From positions 1-64,000 of the forward strand of contig NZ_JACOQL010000006.1 in NCBI RefSeq assembly GCF_014490725.1: a stretch of DNA of 64,000 nucleotides, given 5' to 3'. The DNA is from Paracoccus amoyensis. Lineage in GTDB: Bacteria; Pseudomonadota; Alphaproteobacteria; Rhodobacterales; Rhodobacteraceae. Under the pieces are notes generated by a model. It searched no databases and was not told the DNA's origin. It saw nothing but the letters and a program-made list of their open reading frames with translations. The position numbers and the translations under genes are program-made. Below are positions 1 to 8,042 of the stretch, piece after piece (positions within the stretch are counted from its first letter, which is position 1; every line of letters begins with the position of its first letter).

Positions 1-71
1 CTCTGAAACGATGAAAAAACGCCAATCACCAAACAGATCGGCGTCACGCGCAACACCAATGCGCAAACTGT

Positions 72-148
<77 letters not shown>

Positions 149-160
149 AAAAATTACCAC

Positions 161-170
161 AAATCAAACG
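161..170 (+). repeat. AAATCAAACG decamer beside left attachment copy
   Basis: AAATCAAACG lies 12 bp after the left attachment copy. The same decamer, and its inverse, lie 53 and 20 bp before the right copy (54394-54403 and 54427-54436). The position just inside both element ends suggests integrase or accessory-protein binding sites, but no binding data can be read from sequence. Confidence 0.4.
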
Positions 171-212
171 CTTACATGCCGACTGAAACAGTCGGGCATC
201 ACAAGCGCGACT

Positions 213-239
213 TTACATCAACGCCACATCAACGTTTGA
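213..239 (+). repeat. end repeat with paired ACATCAACG sites (left)
   Basis: A 27-nt block holding two ACATCAACG units separated by CC is repeated exactly at 54567-54593. Both copies lie 64 bp after the end of a tRNA-fMet attachment copy. A diverged version (ACCTCAACG CC ACCTCAAC) is at 54297-54316. Paired short direct repeats near an attachment site are what integrase arm-type sites look like. Confidence 0.5.
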
Positions 240-280
240 AGAGAAGGGTGTGCAATGTCGGCCAGCGTGATACTCGTTTG

Positions 281-1066
281 ATGGCAAACGGGGAATCGGG
301 GTTGAGCTTGGCAGACGGATTTATTGCATTCGAACTGGACCTGATGGGTGCCGTCCTTGACCAGCTGATTCCCATTCTCGACAAGATGGAGGGAGAGCCA
401 CTGACGCGCGCGGCTGCCCAGCTTCTTCCCGACGCGCAAGGCGTATATCTTCTGATTCACCAGGGACAGGTTCATTACGTCGGCAAGACCGATGCAGAAG
501 CTGGCCTGCGAACACGGCTTACCCGTCACGTCGCCAAGTTCGAACAGCGCGACAACATCGTTCCGGCCGACGTCCAGTTCAAGGCAGCGCAAATCCTTGT
601 TCTGACCGCGATGGACATCGAGTCCAAACTGATCAATCACTATCGCACCGATTGGAATGGCTCCGGCTTCGGGTCAAACGATCCGGGCCGACAACGCGAA
701 ACGACGGCGAAACCGCCTCAAGGGTTCGATGCGCGGTTTCCGATCAATATTGATCTGCCGCTCGATTTTCTGGTCGCGGGTCCGACGACGGTGCACGATC
801 TGCTGATGCAGCTGAAGCTGGGCCTGCCCTATACGCTGCGCTATGAGCTGGAGCCCGGTGCGAAGGGCAGCCATTCGTTCCGCAGCCGTCCTCACCCCGA
901 CATGCCGGGCGTTCCGCTGACGGTTCCTGTCGGCCCGATCACCGCGCGTCAGGCAATGCAATTGGTCCTGGGCGCGCTACCGCATGGCTGGCAGGCGACC
1001 TATTTCGCCAGCCACTTGATCCTCTACAAGGAAAACCGCGCCTATACGCACGGCATGCCAATTTAA
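281..1066 (+). CDS. GIY-YIG restriction endonuclease, Eco29kI-like
   Basis: The protein (261 aa from the ATG at 281) is a predicted restriction nuclease acting with the convergent methyltransferase. The GIY-YIG core is visible early: GVY, then HYVGK, an R-x6-H region, an ESK glutamate, and a closing WNGSGFGSNDPGR segment that resembles the Eco29kI group. The remaining C-terminal half (from about residue 160) is not recognised and could carry target recognition. The frame stays open back to 176, but that stretch coincides with the element's end repeat and is unlikely to be coding. The start at 281 has only a weak ribosome site. The stop overlaps the methyltransferase stop by 4 bp. Family is fairly sure; the recognition sequence is unknown. 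Confidence 0.68.
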   Translation: MANGESGLSLADGFIAFELDLMGAVLDQLIPILDKMEGEPLTRAAAQLLPDAQGVYLLIHQGQVHYVGKTDAEAGLRTRLTRHVAKFEQRDNIVPADVQFKAAQILVLTAMDIESKLINHYRTDWNGSGFGSNDPGRQRETTAKPPQGFDARFPINIDLPLDFLVAGPTTVHDLLMQLKLGLPYTLRYELEPGAKGSHSFRSRPHPDMPGVPLTVPVGPITARQAMQLVLGALPHGWQATYFASHLILYKENRAYTHGMPI

Positions 1067-2226
1067 GCCCGAAGCAGCTTTTCCTTCACTTCCTCGGCGA
1101 CTATGCGGCCGAGTTGGCAGGGCACGGCGTTACCGAGCTGGCGCATCGTTTCCGTCCATGACCCATGAAACGTCATGTCGTCGGGGAAGGTCTGCAGACG
1201 GGCGCTCTCACGGACGGTGAAATAGCGGATCGATCCATCCGGTCGACGGAGCATGTTTTCGCCACCGGGAACGCCGTGCACGCCCGCCTTCAGCGTTTTT
1301 GCCGGTTCGTCCAGAGGGCTGCCCGTGTGGCCGGGATAGGAACGGGCGCCTGGCTGGAACCTGTGATCGTGGAATTTCCGGGCCGAACCGGGCGCCAACT
1401 CCGGATCGGGGAGATCAGAGATCGCGTCCCGGACGGTTCGCCAGCGAAGACCATTCGGCTTTCGCTCCAACTTCATCGCGCGTGCCTTGGCCGCGCCACC
1501 ATCCGGTCGGTCCTTCTTCGCCACGCGATGCAGATCCCAATAGGTCTCTTCGCGCCATTGCTCCCAGAGCAACGCTTCCTTGGAGTGAGTTGGGGCGGGA
1601 AAATGCCATTCCACACTCGTGTCGGAACGGAAACCGACGAGGAAGACGCGCTCCCTGCGCTGTGGGACGCCGAAGTTCGCCGCATTCAGGACGCGCAGCA
1701 TTACTTTGTAGCGCAGGCCCTTGTAGCGGCCGCGCGTGTGATAGTCCTCAAGGCGGGCAAGGTGGACCAGCCATTCCTCGTCCTTCTTCGCCGTCACCTC
1801 GGGATAGGTCAATTGCAGCCGGATATACTCGAGGTAGTTCGCGAAACTCGAGCGGGTCAGGCCTTTGACGTTCTCGAAGATGAAGGCTCGTGGCCGAAGC
1901 TCACGCACGGCCCGCACCGCCTGCGGGAACATATCCCTGCTGTCCAGAAACGCGCGATGCCGACCGCCCATCGAGAAAGGCTGACAGGGAGGTCCGCCGG
2001 TCACCAAGTCAATTTCGCCTTCCACCACTCCGAAGTCGAATTCGCGGACATCACATTCATGGAGAGGCCAGTCCCGGACAAGGTCCAGGCCGCGCTCCTT
2101 GTTCTCGCGAAGCGTGTCACATGCCCAGCGATCCCAATCCATGACCGCGGCGGGCGTGAACCCGGCTTGACTGACGCCGATTCCCAGGCCTCCCGCGCCG
2201 ACAAAGAGTTCAACCGATTTCATCAT
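1063..2226 (-). CDS. DNA (cytosine-5) methyltransferase
   Basis: The 387-aa protein is a C5-cytosine methyltransferase of a restriction-modification system. It shows motif I (ELFVGAGGLGIG, residues 6-17), motif IV with the catalytic cysteine (GGPPCQPFS, Cys81), ENVKGL (motif VI), QRRERVFLVGFR (motif VIII) and a C-terminal motif X (QLGNAVP). The start is the ATG at 2226, which overlaps the vsr stop by 4 bp (ATGA) and has GGAG upstream. A longer open frame upstream is shadow of vsr. Translational coupling to vsr and convergence on the GIY-YIG gene make this one R-M unit. It should protect the element's own site. Confidence 0.93.
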   Translation of the reverse strand: MMKSVELFVGAGGLGIGVSQAGFTPAAVMDWDRWACDTLRENKERGLDLVRDWPLHECDVREFDFGVVEGEIDLVTGGPPCQPFSMGGRHRAFLDSRDMFPQAVRAVRELRPRAFIFENVKGLTRSSFANYLEYIRLQLTYPEVTAKKDEEWLVHLARLEDYHTRGRYKGLRYKVMLRVLNAANFGVPQRRERVFLVGFRSDTSVEWHFPAPTHSKEALLWEQWREETYWDLHRVAKKDRPDGGAAKARAMKLERKPNGLRWRTVRDAISDLPDPELAPGSARKFHDHRFQPGARSYPGHTGSPLDEPAKTLKAGVHGVPGGENMLRRPDGSIRYFTVRESARLQTFPDDMTFHGSWTETMRQLGNAVPCQLGRIVAEEVKEKLLRA

Positions 2227-2633
2227 CTCAGGAACTCCTCGATCCTTGCCTCTAGTGCCCCGCGATCCCCGGTCTCGCATTCCCATATGACGAGGGTTTG
2301 CCAGCCGAGATCCCGAAGCCGAGCGAGGTTGGCCTCGTCCCGTTTGCGATTGTTTTCCAATTTCGGCGCCCAAAAGTCCAGTTTGGTCTTCGGCATGCGC
2401 GCCAGTTTGCAAGCGGGATCGGGATGACGGTGCCAGAAGCATCCGTGAACGAAGATGACCTTGCGACGTGACGCAAACACCAAGTCTGGCTTGCCGGGCA
2501 GGTTTCGTCGATGAAGCCTGTATCGAAAGCCCAGCGCGTGGGTCAGCCGACGGACAATCATCTCAGGCTTGGAATCACGGCCCCGAATCCGGTCCATGCG
2601 CTCGCTGCGCTGTAAAGGGCTAAGGGTGTCCAT
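2223..2633 (-). CDS. vsr: very short patch repair (Vsr) endonuclease
   Basis: The 136-aa protein matches the Vsr family, which nicks beside T:G mismatches made when methylated cytosine deaminates. Visible signatures are the N-terminal RSERMDRIRGRDSKPE segment, GKPDLVF, and the metal-site core FVHGCFWH followed by a HPDPAC segment. The ATG at 2633 is chosen because AGGAG sits 8 nt upstream; a GTG at 2642 would overlap that ribosome site. It lies between the ImmA-like gene (11 bp upstream) and the C5 methyltransferase (4-bp overlap), the usual place for a vsr that guards the methylated site. Confidence 0.93.
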   Translation of the reverse strand: MDTLSPLQRSERMDRIRGRDSKPEMIVRRLTHALGFRYRLHRRNLPGKPDLVFASRRKVIFVHGCFWHRHPDPACKLARMPKTKLDFWAPKLENNRKRDEANLARLRDLGWQTLVIWECETGDRGALEARIEEFLR

Positions 2634-2644
2634 GATGGACACTC

Positions 2645-3841
2645 CTAGCTGGGTTTCAATGGCACAACATTGTCCCGGGTGGCTGCCGAGGGCGTCTTCG
2701 TCTTCAAGGCGGGAAATGGGACAATCTCAGCCTTCGCATCGGATAGAAATCCGACTGGTAGACCGCAGAGAGACTCAACGTCGGCTTCTGCGAGTCGGAA
2801 ATCGGCGATCAGGTCCGCTCTCGTCCTGACCCCTTCATCCAACAGGAGCCTGATGGAGCGCGAGAGCAGGCGTGGCTCCTCAGCGATCAGCGTATCGTCA
2901 AGGGGCTCGCTCTTCCGCCAGCCCCGCGCGCTATAATGTTTCCAAAGTCGACGCTCGTATTCGCCTTCAACAATCTCGAGGCTCACGCACCGTTTGATCA
3001 TCGCTCCGACCGAAGTCCTCCACCTCTCCTTGAGGGCAAGCAACGTGTTCAGCGAAGGCGTCCATAACTCGGCCGAGAAGGTTTCCGCAGGCATCAGGAA
3101 CGCACCCGCAAAGTGGAAGGCTTGCCGCTCGATTTCCTTGAAATCAGCAGATCCATTCAGGCTCTTCGAGGGAATGAAACGATGAAGCACAAGGTGTGCA
3201 AGTTCGTGCGCCGCGTCCATGCGGGATCGAACCGCAGTCGCCTTGTCGCTCGCGATCAGCATGTATGGACGATTGTCGAGATCAGACCAGTTCGACACGC
3301 CATCCATCTTCGATGTACCAACTTCCTCGCGGACGACCACGATTCCGGCATTTTCAATCGCGAGCAGCAGGTCGTTGATCGGCCCGAGGCCCAAACCCCA
3401 GCGGGCCCGACACTCAAGCGCGGCCGCCTCGATGTCCTCATCGCGAATATCCCGATGATCTTTTGCCGCGATCGACGGAATATCTACACCCGGCAGATCC
3501 ACCCATTCCTGAAGTTCGGCCGAAATGTCTTGCGCCCAGCGCAGTCGGACCCTTGCGCGCTTCCGTTCCCCTTGGGTCGTACTCGACAAAAGGGACCGGA
3601 AGAACATCGGCCGCGCGCCATGTTCCAACTCCGAGCGCAGGAAATATGACACCGGCAGCCGCAGCGCTGTGGCAAGAGCATCCAACGCATCTGGCTCCGG
3701 CGAATGATCGCCGGATTCCCATCTCGAGATCGCGGAGCTCTTCCGGCCTATCATTTCGGCAAGGGCGATCTGGGTCAGTCCCCTCGAATCCCTTGCGTCC
3801 ACCAATCGCTTCGCTTGGAAGCCCGGCGTTCCAGTCTTCAT
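2645..3841 (-). CDS. XRE-family regulator fused to ImmA/IrrE-type metallopeptidase
   Basis: The 398-aa protein has an N-terminal Cro/C1-type helix-turn-helix (about residues 10-65, with TQIALAEMIGRKSSAISRWE) followed by a DUF955-type peptidase domain. The zinc motif HELAH is at residues 212-216, with a further His at 220. Proteins of this build cleave or relieve repressors after DNA damage or infection. It heads a minus-strand run with vsr and the methyltransferase, 11 bp from vsr, so it may control the restriction system. A role as antitoxin or regulator of the neighbouring unknown gene is also possible. The family is clear; the target is inferred. Confidence 0.85.
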   Translation of the reverse strand: MKTGTPGFQAKRLVDARDSRGLTQIALAEMIGRKSSAISRWESGDHSPEPDALDALATALRLPVSYFLRSELEHGARPMFFRSLLSSTTQGERKRARVRLRWAQDISAELQEWVDLPGVDIPSIAAKDHRDIRDEDIEAAALECRARWGLGLGPINDLLLAIENAGIVVVREEVGTSKMDGVSNWSDLDNRPYMLIASDKATAVRSRMDAAHELAHLVLHRFIPSKSLNGSADFKEIERQAFHFAGAFLMPAETFSAELWTPSLNTLLALKERWRTSVGAMIKRCVSLEIVEGEYERRLWKHYSARGWRKSEPLDDTLIAEEPRLLSRSIRLLLDEGVRTRADLIADFRLAEADVESLCGLPVGFLSDAKAEIVPFPALKTKTPSAATRDNVVPLKPS

Positions 3842-3870
3842 ATCTTGTCCTCCAGTGTTCGAAGCAGGGC

Positions 3871-4563
3871 TCAGCCCAGCTCCGAAGGCCTCCTGCGCTT
3901 GAGCTTGGGAACCGCCCGATCCGCGATATCGACCGGAGCGTCCTTTTGTTCCGCAGGGGCGTTATAGAGCGCGATGATGTCCTCGATCGAAGCCAGCCTG
4001 ATCCAAGTTGACAGATCGTGAGAGGGAATTCCGATGCCCACGAAGGCCGGGAGCATCGGATTGCCGTTCTTAGATGCCGTGACCACCAGCATCGCGCACA
4101 TGTTATCTTGGGCCGGTTGCGGCCGATCCGTGTCGAAAAGATCAATCTGCCAAGGGCTAAGCCACTCGTTCAACGTGCTCCAGCGCCGCCGGAATTTTGT
4201 CGGTCGCGGCTGGCCGCAATGAGAAAGCACATTGGAACGGATCATGAAGTTTCCGTCGCGCTCAACCACAGAGTAACAGCCGCCCTTTGGTGAGGTGTCG
4301 GGCACATGAACAATGAGGCCGGCGGCTCTGCCAGCGCTACGAAAGCCATCCTCGGACAGGAAATGCCGCAACTGCCCCAAGGCGCCACGGCGCTCGGGGG
4401 GCGCTATCTTCTCTGCCGTCAGACTGTGGGCCTTAGCGAATGCGGCATCAATCTCTTCCGCCAGGGAACGGAAGAATGTCTCGGGCCAAGCCTGAACAAG
4501 GCGTGCAATGGGATCATCAGTCAAGGCGGCGCCCTGTTTGTTGTTTTCGGGATATTGCACCAT
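3871..4563 (-). CDS. hypothetical protein in restriction-modification locus
   Basis: This 230-aa protein has no motif I recognise. It is soluble, with a Trp- and Arg-rich middle and a basic C-terminus rich in KRRR. It lies 29 bp upstream of the XRE/ImmA gene on the same strand and is probably cotranscribed. Unknown genes in this position often accompany XRE-ImmA genes in restriction islands, so a link to defence or its control is plausible but inferred. The first codon used is the ATG at 4563; a second possible start inside would shorten it slightly. Confidence 0.6.
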   Translation of the reverse strand: MVQYPENNKQGAALTDDPIARLVQAWPETFFRSLAEEIDAAFAKAHSLTAEKIAPPERRGALGQLRHFLSEDGFRSAGRAAGLIVHVPDTSPKGGCYSVVERDGNFMIRSNVLSHCGQPRPTKFRRRWSTLNEWLSPWQIDLFDTDRPQPAQDNMCAMLVVTASKNGNPMLPAFVGIGIPSHDLSTWIRLASIEDIIALYNAPAEQKDAPVDIADRAVPKLKRRRPSELG

Positions 4564-4729
4564 TTATTTTGCGTTATCAAGTGGAGATCTAGCATCGGGT
4601 GCGCTCTTGCGGAGCTGCCGAAGCGGCCAATAATCCTAGCTTGGCGTGGTCGGTTAGCTGTTCTAAGCATAGCGACAAGGGCGGAGTGAGATGCCCAACT
4701 TTTGAACTGCCTCGTCCGGAGCGACAGGC

Positions 4730-6547
4730 TTGGGGGATGCGGTGGCGGCGACAATCAAGTCAATTCATATCGAGAACTTTCGATCAATTAAATCAATCGA
4801 CGCGGATCTCGCGCAACTGGCGATCTTTGTCGGCAAGAACGATTGTGGAAAATCCAATATCCTGAGAGCACTCAATCTCTTCTTCAACGACGAGACGAAT
4901 CCGGGTGTCGAGTTTTCCTTCAGTGAGGACTACAATTTCTTTGCGCCAGTGCGGGTGCGGAAGGCGAAAGAAATTGTAGTCCGGTTGGAGATTGCGTTGC
5001 CGGCTACCTACCACGCAACAAATGGCCATGTAATTATTTGGACAAAACGCTGGCGTGAGGATGGTCTGTGGAGCGAAGAGTATGATTATTATGGCCAACG
5101 CATCAAGAAAGGTAAGCGTGGCCAAGAGGTCCGTGAGGATGTCAAAATCTCAGAAAAATCGAACGTACATGCGCTCCTTCGCAAGATAGAATTTGAGTAT
5201 GTTCCCGCCATCAAGGATTCCGAATACTTCGATGACCTTCGCGGCAGAATTTACGGAATCATATCGGAGGTCGCTGCTCGCTCTTTCCACGAATCCAGCA
5301 CAGCTTTCGAGCAGTCGATCGGTGAACACCTCAATGAGCTGACCGCCAGCATCTCGGCTTCACTGGGTATCGACACCCGCTTGGCATTGCCGAGAGACCT
5401 CTATCATATATTCGAGCGGCTCGATTTTCTGAGCGGTGAAAAGGCCGTGTCCCTGAACAATCGTGGTGACGGCATCAAGGCTCGTCACATCCCGTTGATC
5501 CTTCGTTTTATGGCAGAGAAGAAGGCCGCGCTGTTGAGGCGTGGTGGGCAGCCAATCAGCAGCGTTTGGGCGTACGAAGAGCCCGAAAACAATCTTGAAA
5601 TCGGCAGTGCTGTCCAGCTCGCAGATGAATTAAATGCCCTGGCGAAATCTGGGACAGCACAGATTTTACTTACAACTCATTCGCCGGCATTTTACGATCT
5701 TGGTCAGCAAGATAAGAAGATCGCTTTGCACTTCGTGACGCGCACGAGAGATGTTGATGGCACCGTCACTAAGACCGACGCGAAAGGCATCGATGAAAGC
5801 TTGGGCACTCTGGCGATGCTGGGGCCACGAATCACTGAGTTGGTTGCGCAAGTTCGACAGCAAGAGGAAGCGAAGGCCACAGCTGCCCGGCTGGCTCAGG
5901 AGAACTGCTCAAGGATTTTTGTCGAAGGCGAAAGCGATAAGCTAATTCTTCAAAGAGCGCTCGAGGTGTTTTTTCCGAACGCAGTAGACAAAGTGCGTTT
6001 CGAGACAAAGCGAGACGGTGCCGGGCACACCTATGTGATCGACATGTTGGTTGGTTGGCGTTCGCAACATAAACATCATCCTGATAGACCCAAGGCAATA
6101 GGCATTGTTGATGGTGACGCTATGCACGCAAAGAAAGAGTTCAACAAGCAGCCTGAAAATACGAAATCAGCAAAGTGTCTAGTTTACCCTGCACCAGCCA
6201 ACCTTACTGCGGCTCGGGCTGCTCATTTTGACATCTATGCGTCCTTGGAGACGCTATATCCGGCAGATATCTGGACTGAAGCACGCGATCGGAACTGTCT
6301 GACCAGTCGCGATCCCGCTAAGGTGTGTCACCCGCAACTGGTAAGCAGGATTCTGCGTGGCGAGACAACCCTTGAAGCCGAACTTGCCGCAGATTGGGCT
6401 TATCTGGTAAAAGAAGACTTCGCGTCGGAATATAAGATTTCGACCGCTAGGCGCCTTTGTCAGCAAAACGACGAGATATGTCGGGAGACACTGGCTAACT
6501 TTGAGCCTGTACTGCGCGAAGCGCTCAGTTTTCTTGGTGTTGTATAG
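4730..6547 (+). CDS. OLD-family ATP-dependent endonuclease
   Basis: The protein (up to 605 aa) has an N-terminal ABC-type ATPase with Walker A (GKNDCGKSN, about residues 36-44), an ABC-like stretch AYEEPENNLE and the switch histidine LLTTHSP. The C-terminal half is a TOPRIM nuclease with FVEGESDK and IVDGD. This is the plan of P2 Old and Gabija GajA. No UvrD-like helicase follows, so it fits the stand-alone class 1 OLD proteins rather than Gabija. Start is uncertain: TTG at 4730, or GTG at 4742 with GGGGGA just upstream. A role in blocking phage is likely from context but unproven. Confidence 0.85.
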   Translation: MGDAVAATIKSIHIENFRSIKSIDADLAQLAIFVGKNDCGKSNILRALNLFFNDETNPGVEFSFSEDYNFFAPVRVRKAKEIVVRLEIALPATYHATNGHVIIWTKRWREDGLWSEEYDYYGQRIKKGKRGQEVREDVKISEKSNVHALLRKIEFEYVPAIKDSEYFDDLRGRIYGIISEVAARSFHESSTAFEQSIGEHLNELTASISASLGIDTRLALPRDLYHIFERLDFLSGEKAVSLNNRGDGIKARHIPLILRFMAEKKAALLRRGGQPISSVWAYEEPENNLEIGSAVQLADELNALAKSGTAQILLTTHSPAFYDLGQQDKKIALHFVTRTRDVDGTVTKTDAKGIDESLGTLAMLGPRITELVAQVRQQEEAKATAARLAQENCSRIFVEGESDKLILQRALEVFFPNAVDKVRFETKRDGAGHTYVIDMLVGWRSQHKHHPDRPKAIGIVDGDAMHAKKEFNKQPENTKSAKCLVYPAPANLTAARAAHFDIYASLETLYPADIWTEARDRNCLTSRDPAKVCHPQLVSRILRGETTLEAELAADWAYLVKEDFASEYKISTARRLCQQNDEICRETLANFEPVLREALSFLGVV

Positions 6548-6658
6548 CGTGCTGTACTACCCCCTGAGCGTACGCCGTATCATCGAAGCGACCTTATATG
6601 TTCATGCAGGTTGTCGTGGCCCTTGAAACATAGTCCATGTTCTTGCTTTGTTTCGATC

Positions 6659-6985
6659 ATGACGCGCCGCAGCACACCTCAAGCCAAAATCGATGATTCG
6701 GCCTTCCCGGTCCGGGTGCTGATTTGCGTGCCGGAGATGGGCTTTGGCCGACGGTCCGACGCGCTGCATGAGTGGCTGGCGACGCGGATCGGCCGAGGCA
6801 ACTATGCCTGGCATGGCGGTGGGCGCGGCGGCACGCGGGACCGGATCGCGCTTTACTTCCGTGAGCCGGATGCGGCCAGCGCCTGCCTGACCGCCTTTCC
6901 GGATCTGGAACTGGCTGACAGAACATGCCTGCCGAGCTACAGTTCACCCTATCTGCCCTTTGGCCGTTCCGAGGACGACGATACC
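6659..6985 (+). other. open frame read in phase into the SRAP gene (possible separate domain)
   Basis: From an ATG at 6659 a stretch of 109 codons runs without a stop into the SRAP gene. It has a coherent sequence (VRVLICVPEMGFGRRSDALH, then WHGGGRGGTRDRIALYF, then FPDLELAD) that looks like a small folded domain rather than random translation. No good ribosome site precedes the ATG. If translated, it would yield a fusion that buries the SRAP catalytic cysteine. It may be a short phage gene whose stop was lost, or a leader that is not translated. The function is unknown. Confidence 0.45.
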
Positions 6986-7621
6986 GTGTGCAACCTTTAC
7001 AATCAGACCACCACGCAGGAGGCGATGCGCCAGCTTTTCAAGGGTCTGACCATGACCGACCGCGCGGGCAATGTCGCACCGGGCAAGGTCTATCCCGATC
7101 AGTTGGCACCGATCATCCGCCATGATGGTGCTTCGCTGGAATTGGTGAAGGCGCGGTGGGGGATGCCATCGCCGCCCTCGGTTTTGAAGACCCAGCGGGA
7201 TCCGGGCGTTACCAATGTCCGCAACCTGACCTCACCGCATTGGCGGCGCTGGCTGGGCCCGGCGCATCGCTGCCTGGTGCCGGTCACAGCCTTTGCCGAA
7301 CCGATCAAGGGCGGCAATCAGTGGTTCGCGCCGTCGGAAGCAGAAACGCCGATGTTCTTCGCCGGCATCGAGGTCAGGGGCTGGAAGTCGGTCCGGAAGG
7401 TGAAGGATGGCGAGACCACCGACGATCTCTATGCCTTTCTGACCTGCGCGCCCAATGCCGAGGTCAAAACGGTGCATCCGAACGCCATGCCGGTCCTCCT
7501 GACCGATCCCCGGGATTGGGAGACGTGGCTTTCGGCACCAATCGAAATCGCCGGCAAGCTGCAACGCCCGATGCCGGATGGCACATTGGCGCTGGTGGAT
7601 GCCCCGGCCGAGGCGTCGTGA
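6986..7621 (+). CDS. SOS response-associated peptidase (SRAP, YedK/HMCES family)
   Basis: The 211-aa product begins GTG-TGC-AAC, giving Met-Cys-Asn-Leu-Tyr. That is the SRAP hallmark in which Cys2, exposed after Met removal, forms a covalent link to abasic sites in single-stranded DNA. Further family marks are W-G-M-P (about residue 60), a PVTAFAEP motif carrying the active-site Glu, and VHPNAMPVLL with the conserved His. GAGGA lies about 10 nt before the GTG. The gene converges on the prophage lysis genes and sits at the prophage edge, where SRAP genes are often carried. The upstream in-phase extension is listed separately. Confidence 0.85.
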   Translation: MCNLYNQTTTQEAMRQLFKGLTMTDRAGNVAPGKVYPDQLAPIIRHDGASLELVKARWGMPSPPSVLKTQRDPGVTNVRNLTSPHWRRWLGPAHRCLVPVTAFAEPIKGGNQWFAPSEAETPMFFAGIEVRGWKSVRKVKDGETTDDLYAFLTCAPNAEVKTVHPNAMPVLLTDPRDWETWLSAPIEIAGKLQRPMPDGTLALVDAPAEAS

Positions 7622-7630
7622 CACCGGCGA

Positions 7631-7882
7631 TCAGCCAGCGCACGCCTGAGCCTGCGCCCGCATGACGGCATAATCCGCCATCATCCCGACCAGCGCGGCA
7701 TCCTCGGGCAGCGCCTCCAGCTCCGCCGCCGCCTTGTCGCGCGTGGCCTGATCGTAACCCACGACCGGCGGGCAGGCCGCGCCGCCCGGATCAGAACCGC
7801 CCGTCGCGCAGGCGCTCAGCAAGCTCGTCGCGATGGCGAGAGCGGTTGCTGGCTGCCTCCAGCATGCGGCGTTGGATGTCAT
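7631..7882 (-). CDS. o-spanin (Rz1-like outer-membrane lipoprotein)
   Basis: This 83-aa protein starts with a lipoprotein signal ending in LLSAC (lipobox, lipidated Cys about residue 25), followed by a short mature domain with further cysteines. It begins inside the preceding membrane gene in another reading frame, overlapping it by 92 bp. An overlapped small lipoprotein after an endolysin is the classical Rz/Rz1 layout. The pair would fuse inner and outer membranes in the last step of host lysis. The mature part is less Pro-rich than lambda Rz1, so assignment rests on layout and lipobox. Confidence 0.65.
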   Translation of the reverse strand: MTSNAACWRQPATALAIATSLLSACATGGSDPGGAACPPVVGYDQATRDKAAAELEALPEDAALVGMMADYAVMRAQAQACAG

Positions 7883-8042
7883 TCTGGCGCTCCATCTGGT
7901 TCAGGCGTTCGGCATGACGACCGGCGGTTTCACCGGCCCGCCGAAGGTTGAGGGCGAAAAGAAGGACCGCGCCGATCAGCGTAATCCCGATGGCCAGCCG
8001 CCGCGCCCAGCGCGACGCCATCAGCGCGGCAAGGGCGCACAT
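7791..8042 (-). CDS. i-spanin (Rz-like inner-membrane protein)
   Basis: The 83-aa protein has one N-terminal membrane segment (about residues 16-33, LAIGITLIGAVLLFALNL) followed by a charged, coiled-coil-like periplasmic stretch with heptad spacing (HAERLNQMERQNDIQRRMLE). This is the topology of Rz-type i-spanins. The ATG at 8042 overlaps the endolysin stop by one base (TGATG); a GTG one codon earlier is an alternative. Its 3' third contains the start of the o-spanin gene in another frame. Confidence 0.68.
   Translation of the reverse strand: MCALAALMASRWARRLAIGITLIGAVLLFALNLRRAGETAGRHAERLNQMERQNDIQRRMLEAASNRSRHRDELAERLRDGRF

Noticed and set aside
176..280. N-terminal extension of the GIY-YIG nuclease back to 176
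   Set aside because: The stretch overlaps the 27-nt end repeat and has no ribosome site; its translation is low-complexity and unlike the family.
1165..2427. Long plus-strand open frame opposite the C5 methyltransferase
   Set aside because: It is the antisense shadow of a high-GC gene with clear motifs on the minus strand.
4730..6547. Gabija defence system
   Set aside because: The OLD-type nuclease is present but no GajB-like helicase follows; the next gene is a SRAP gene.
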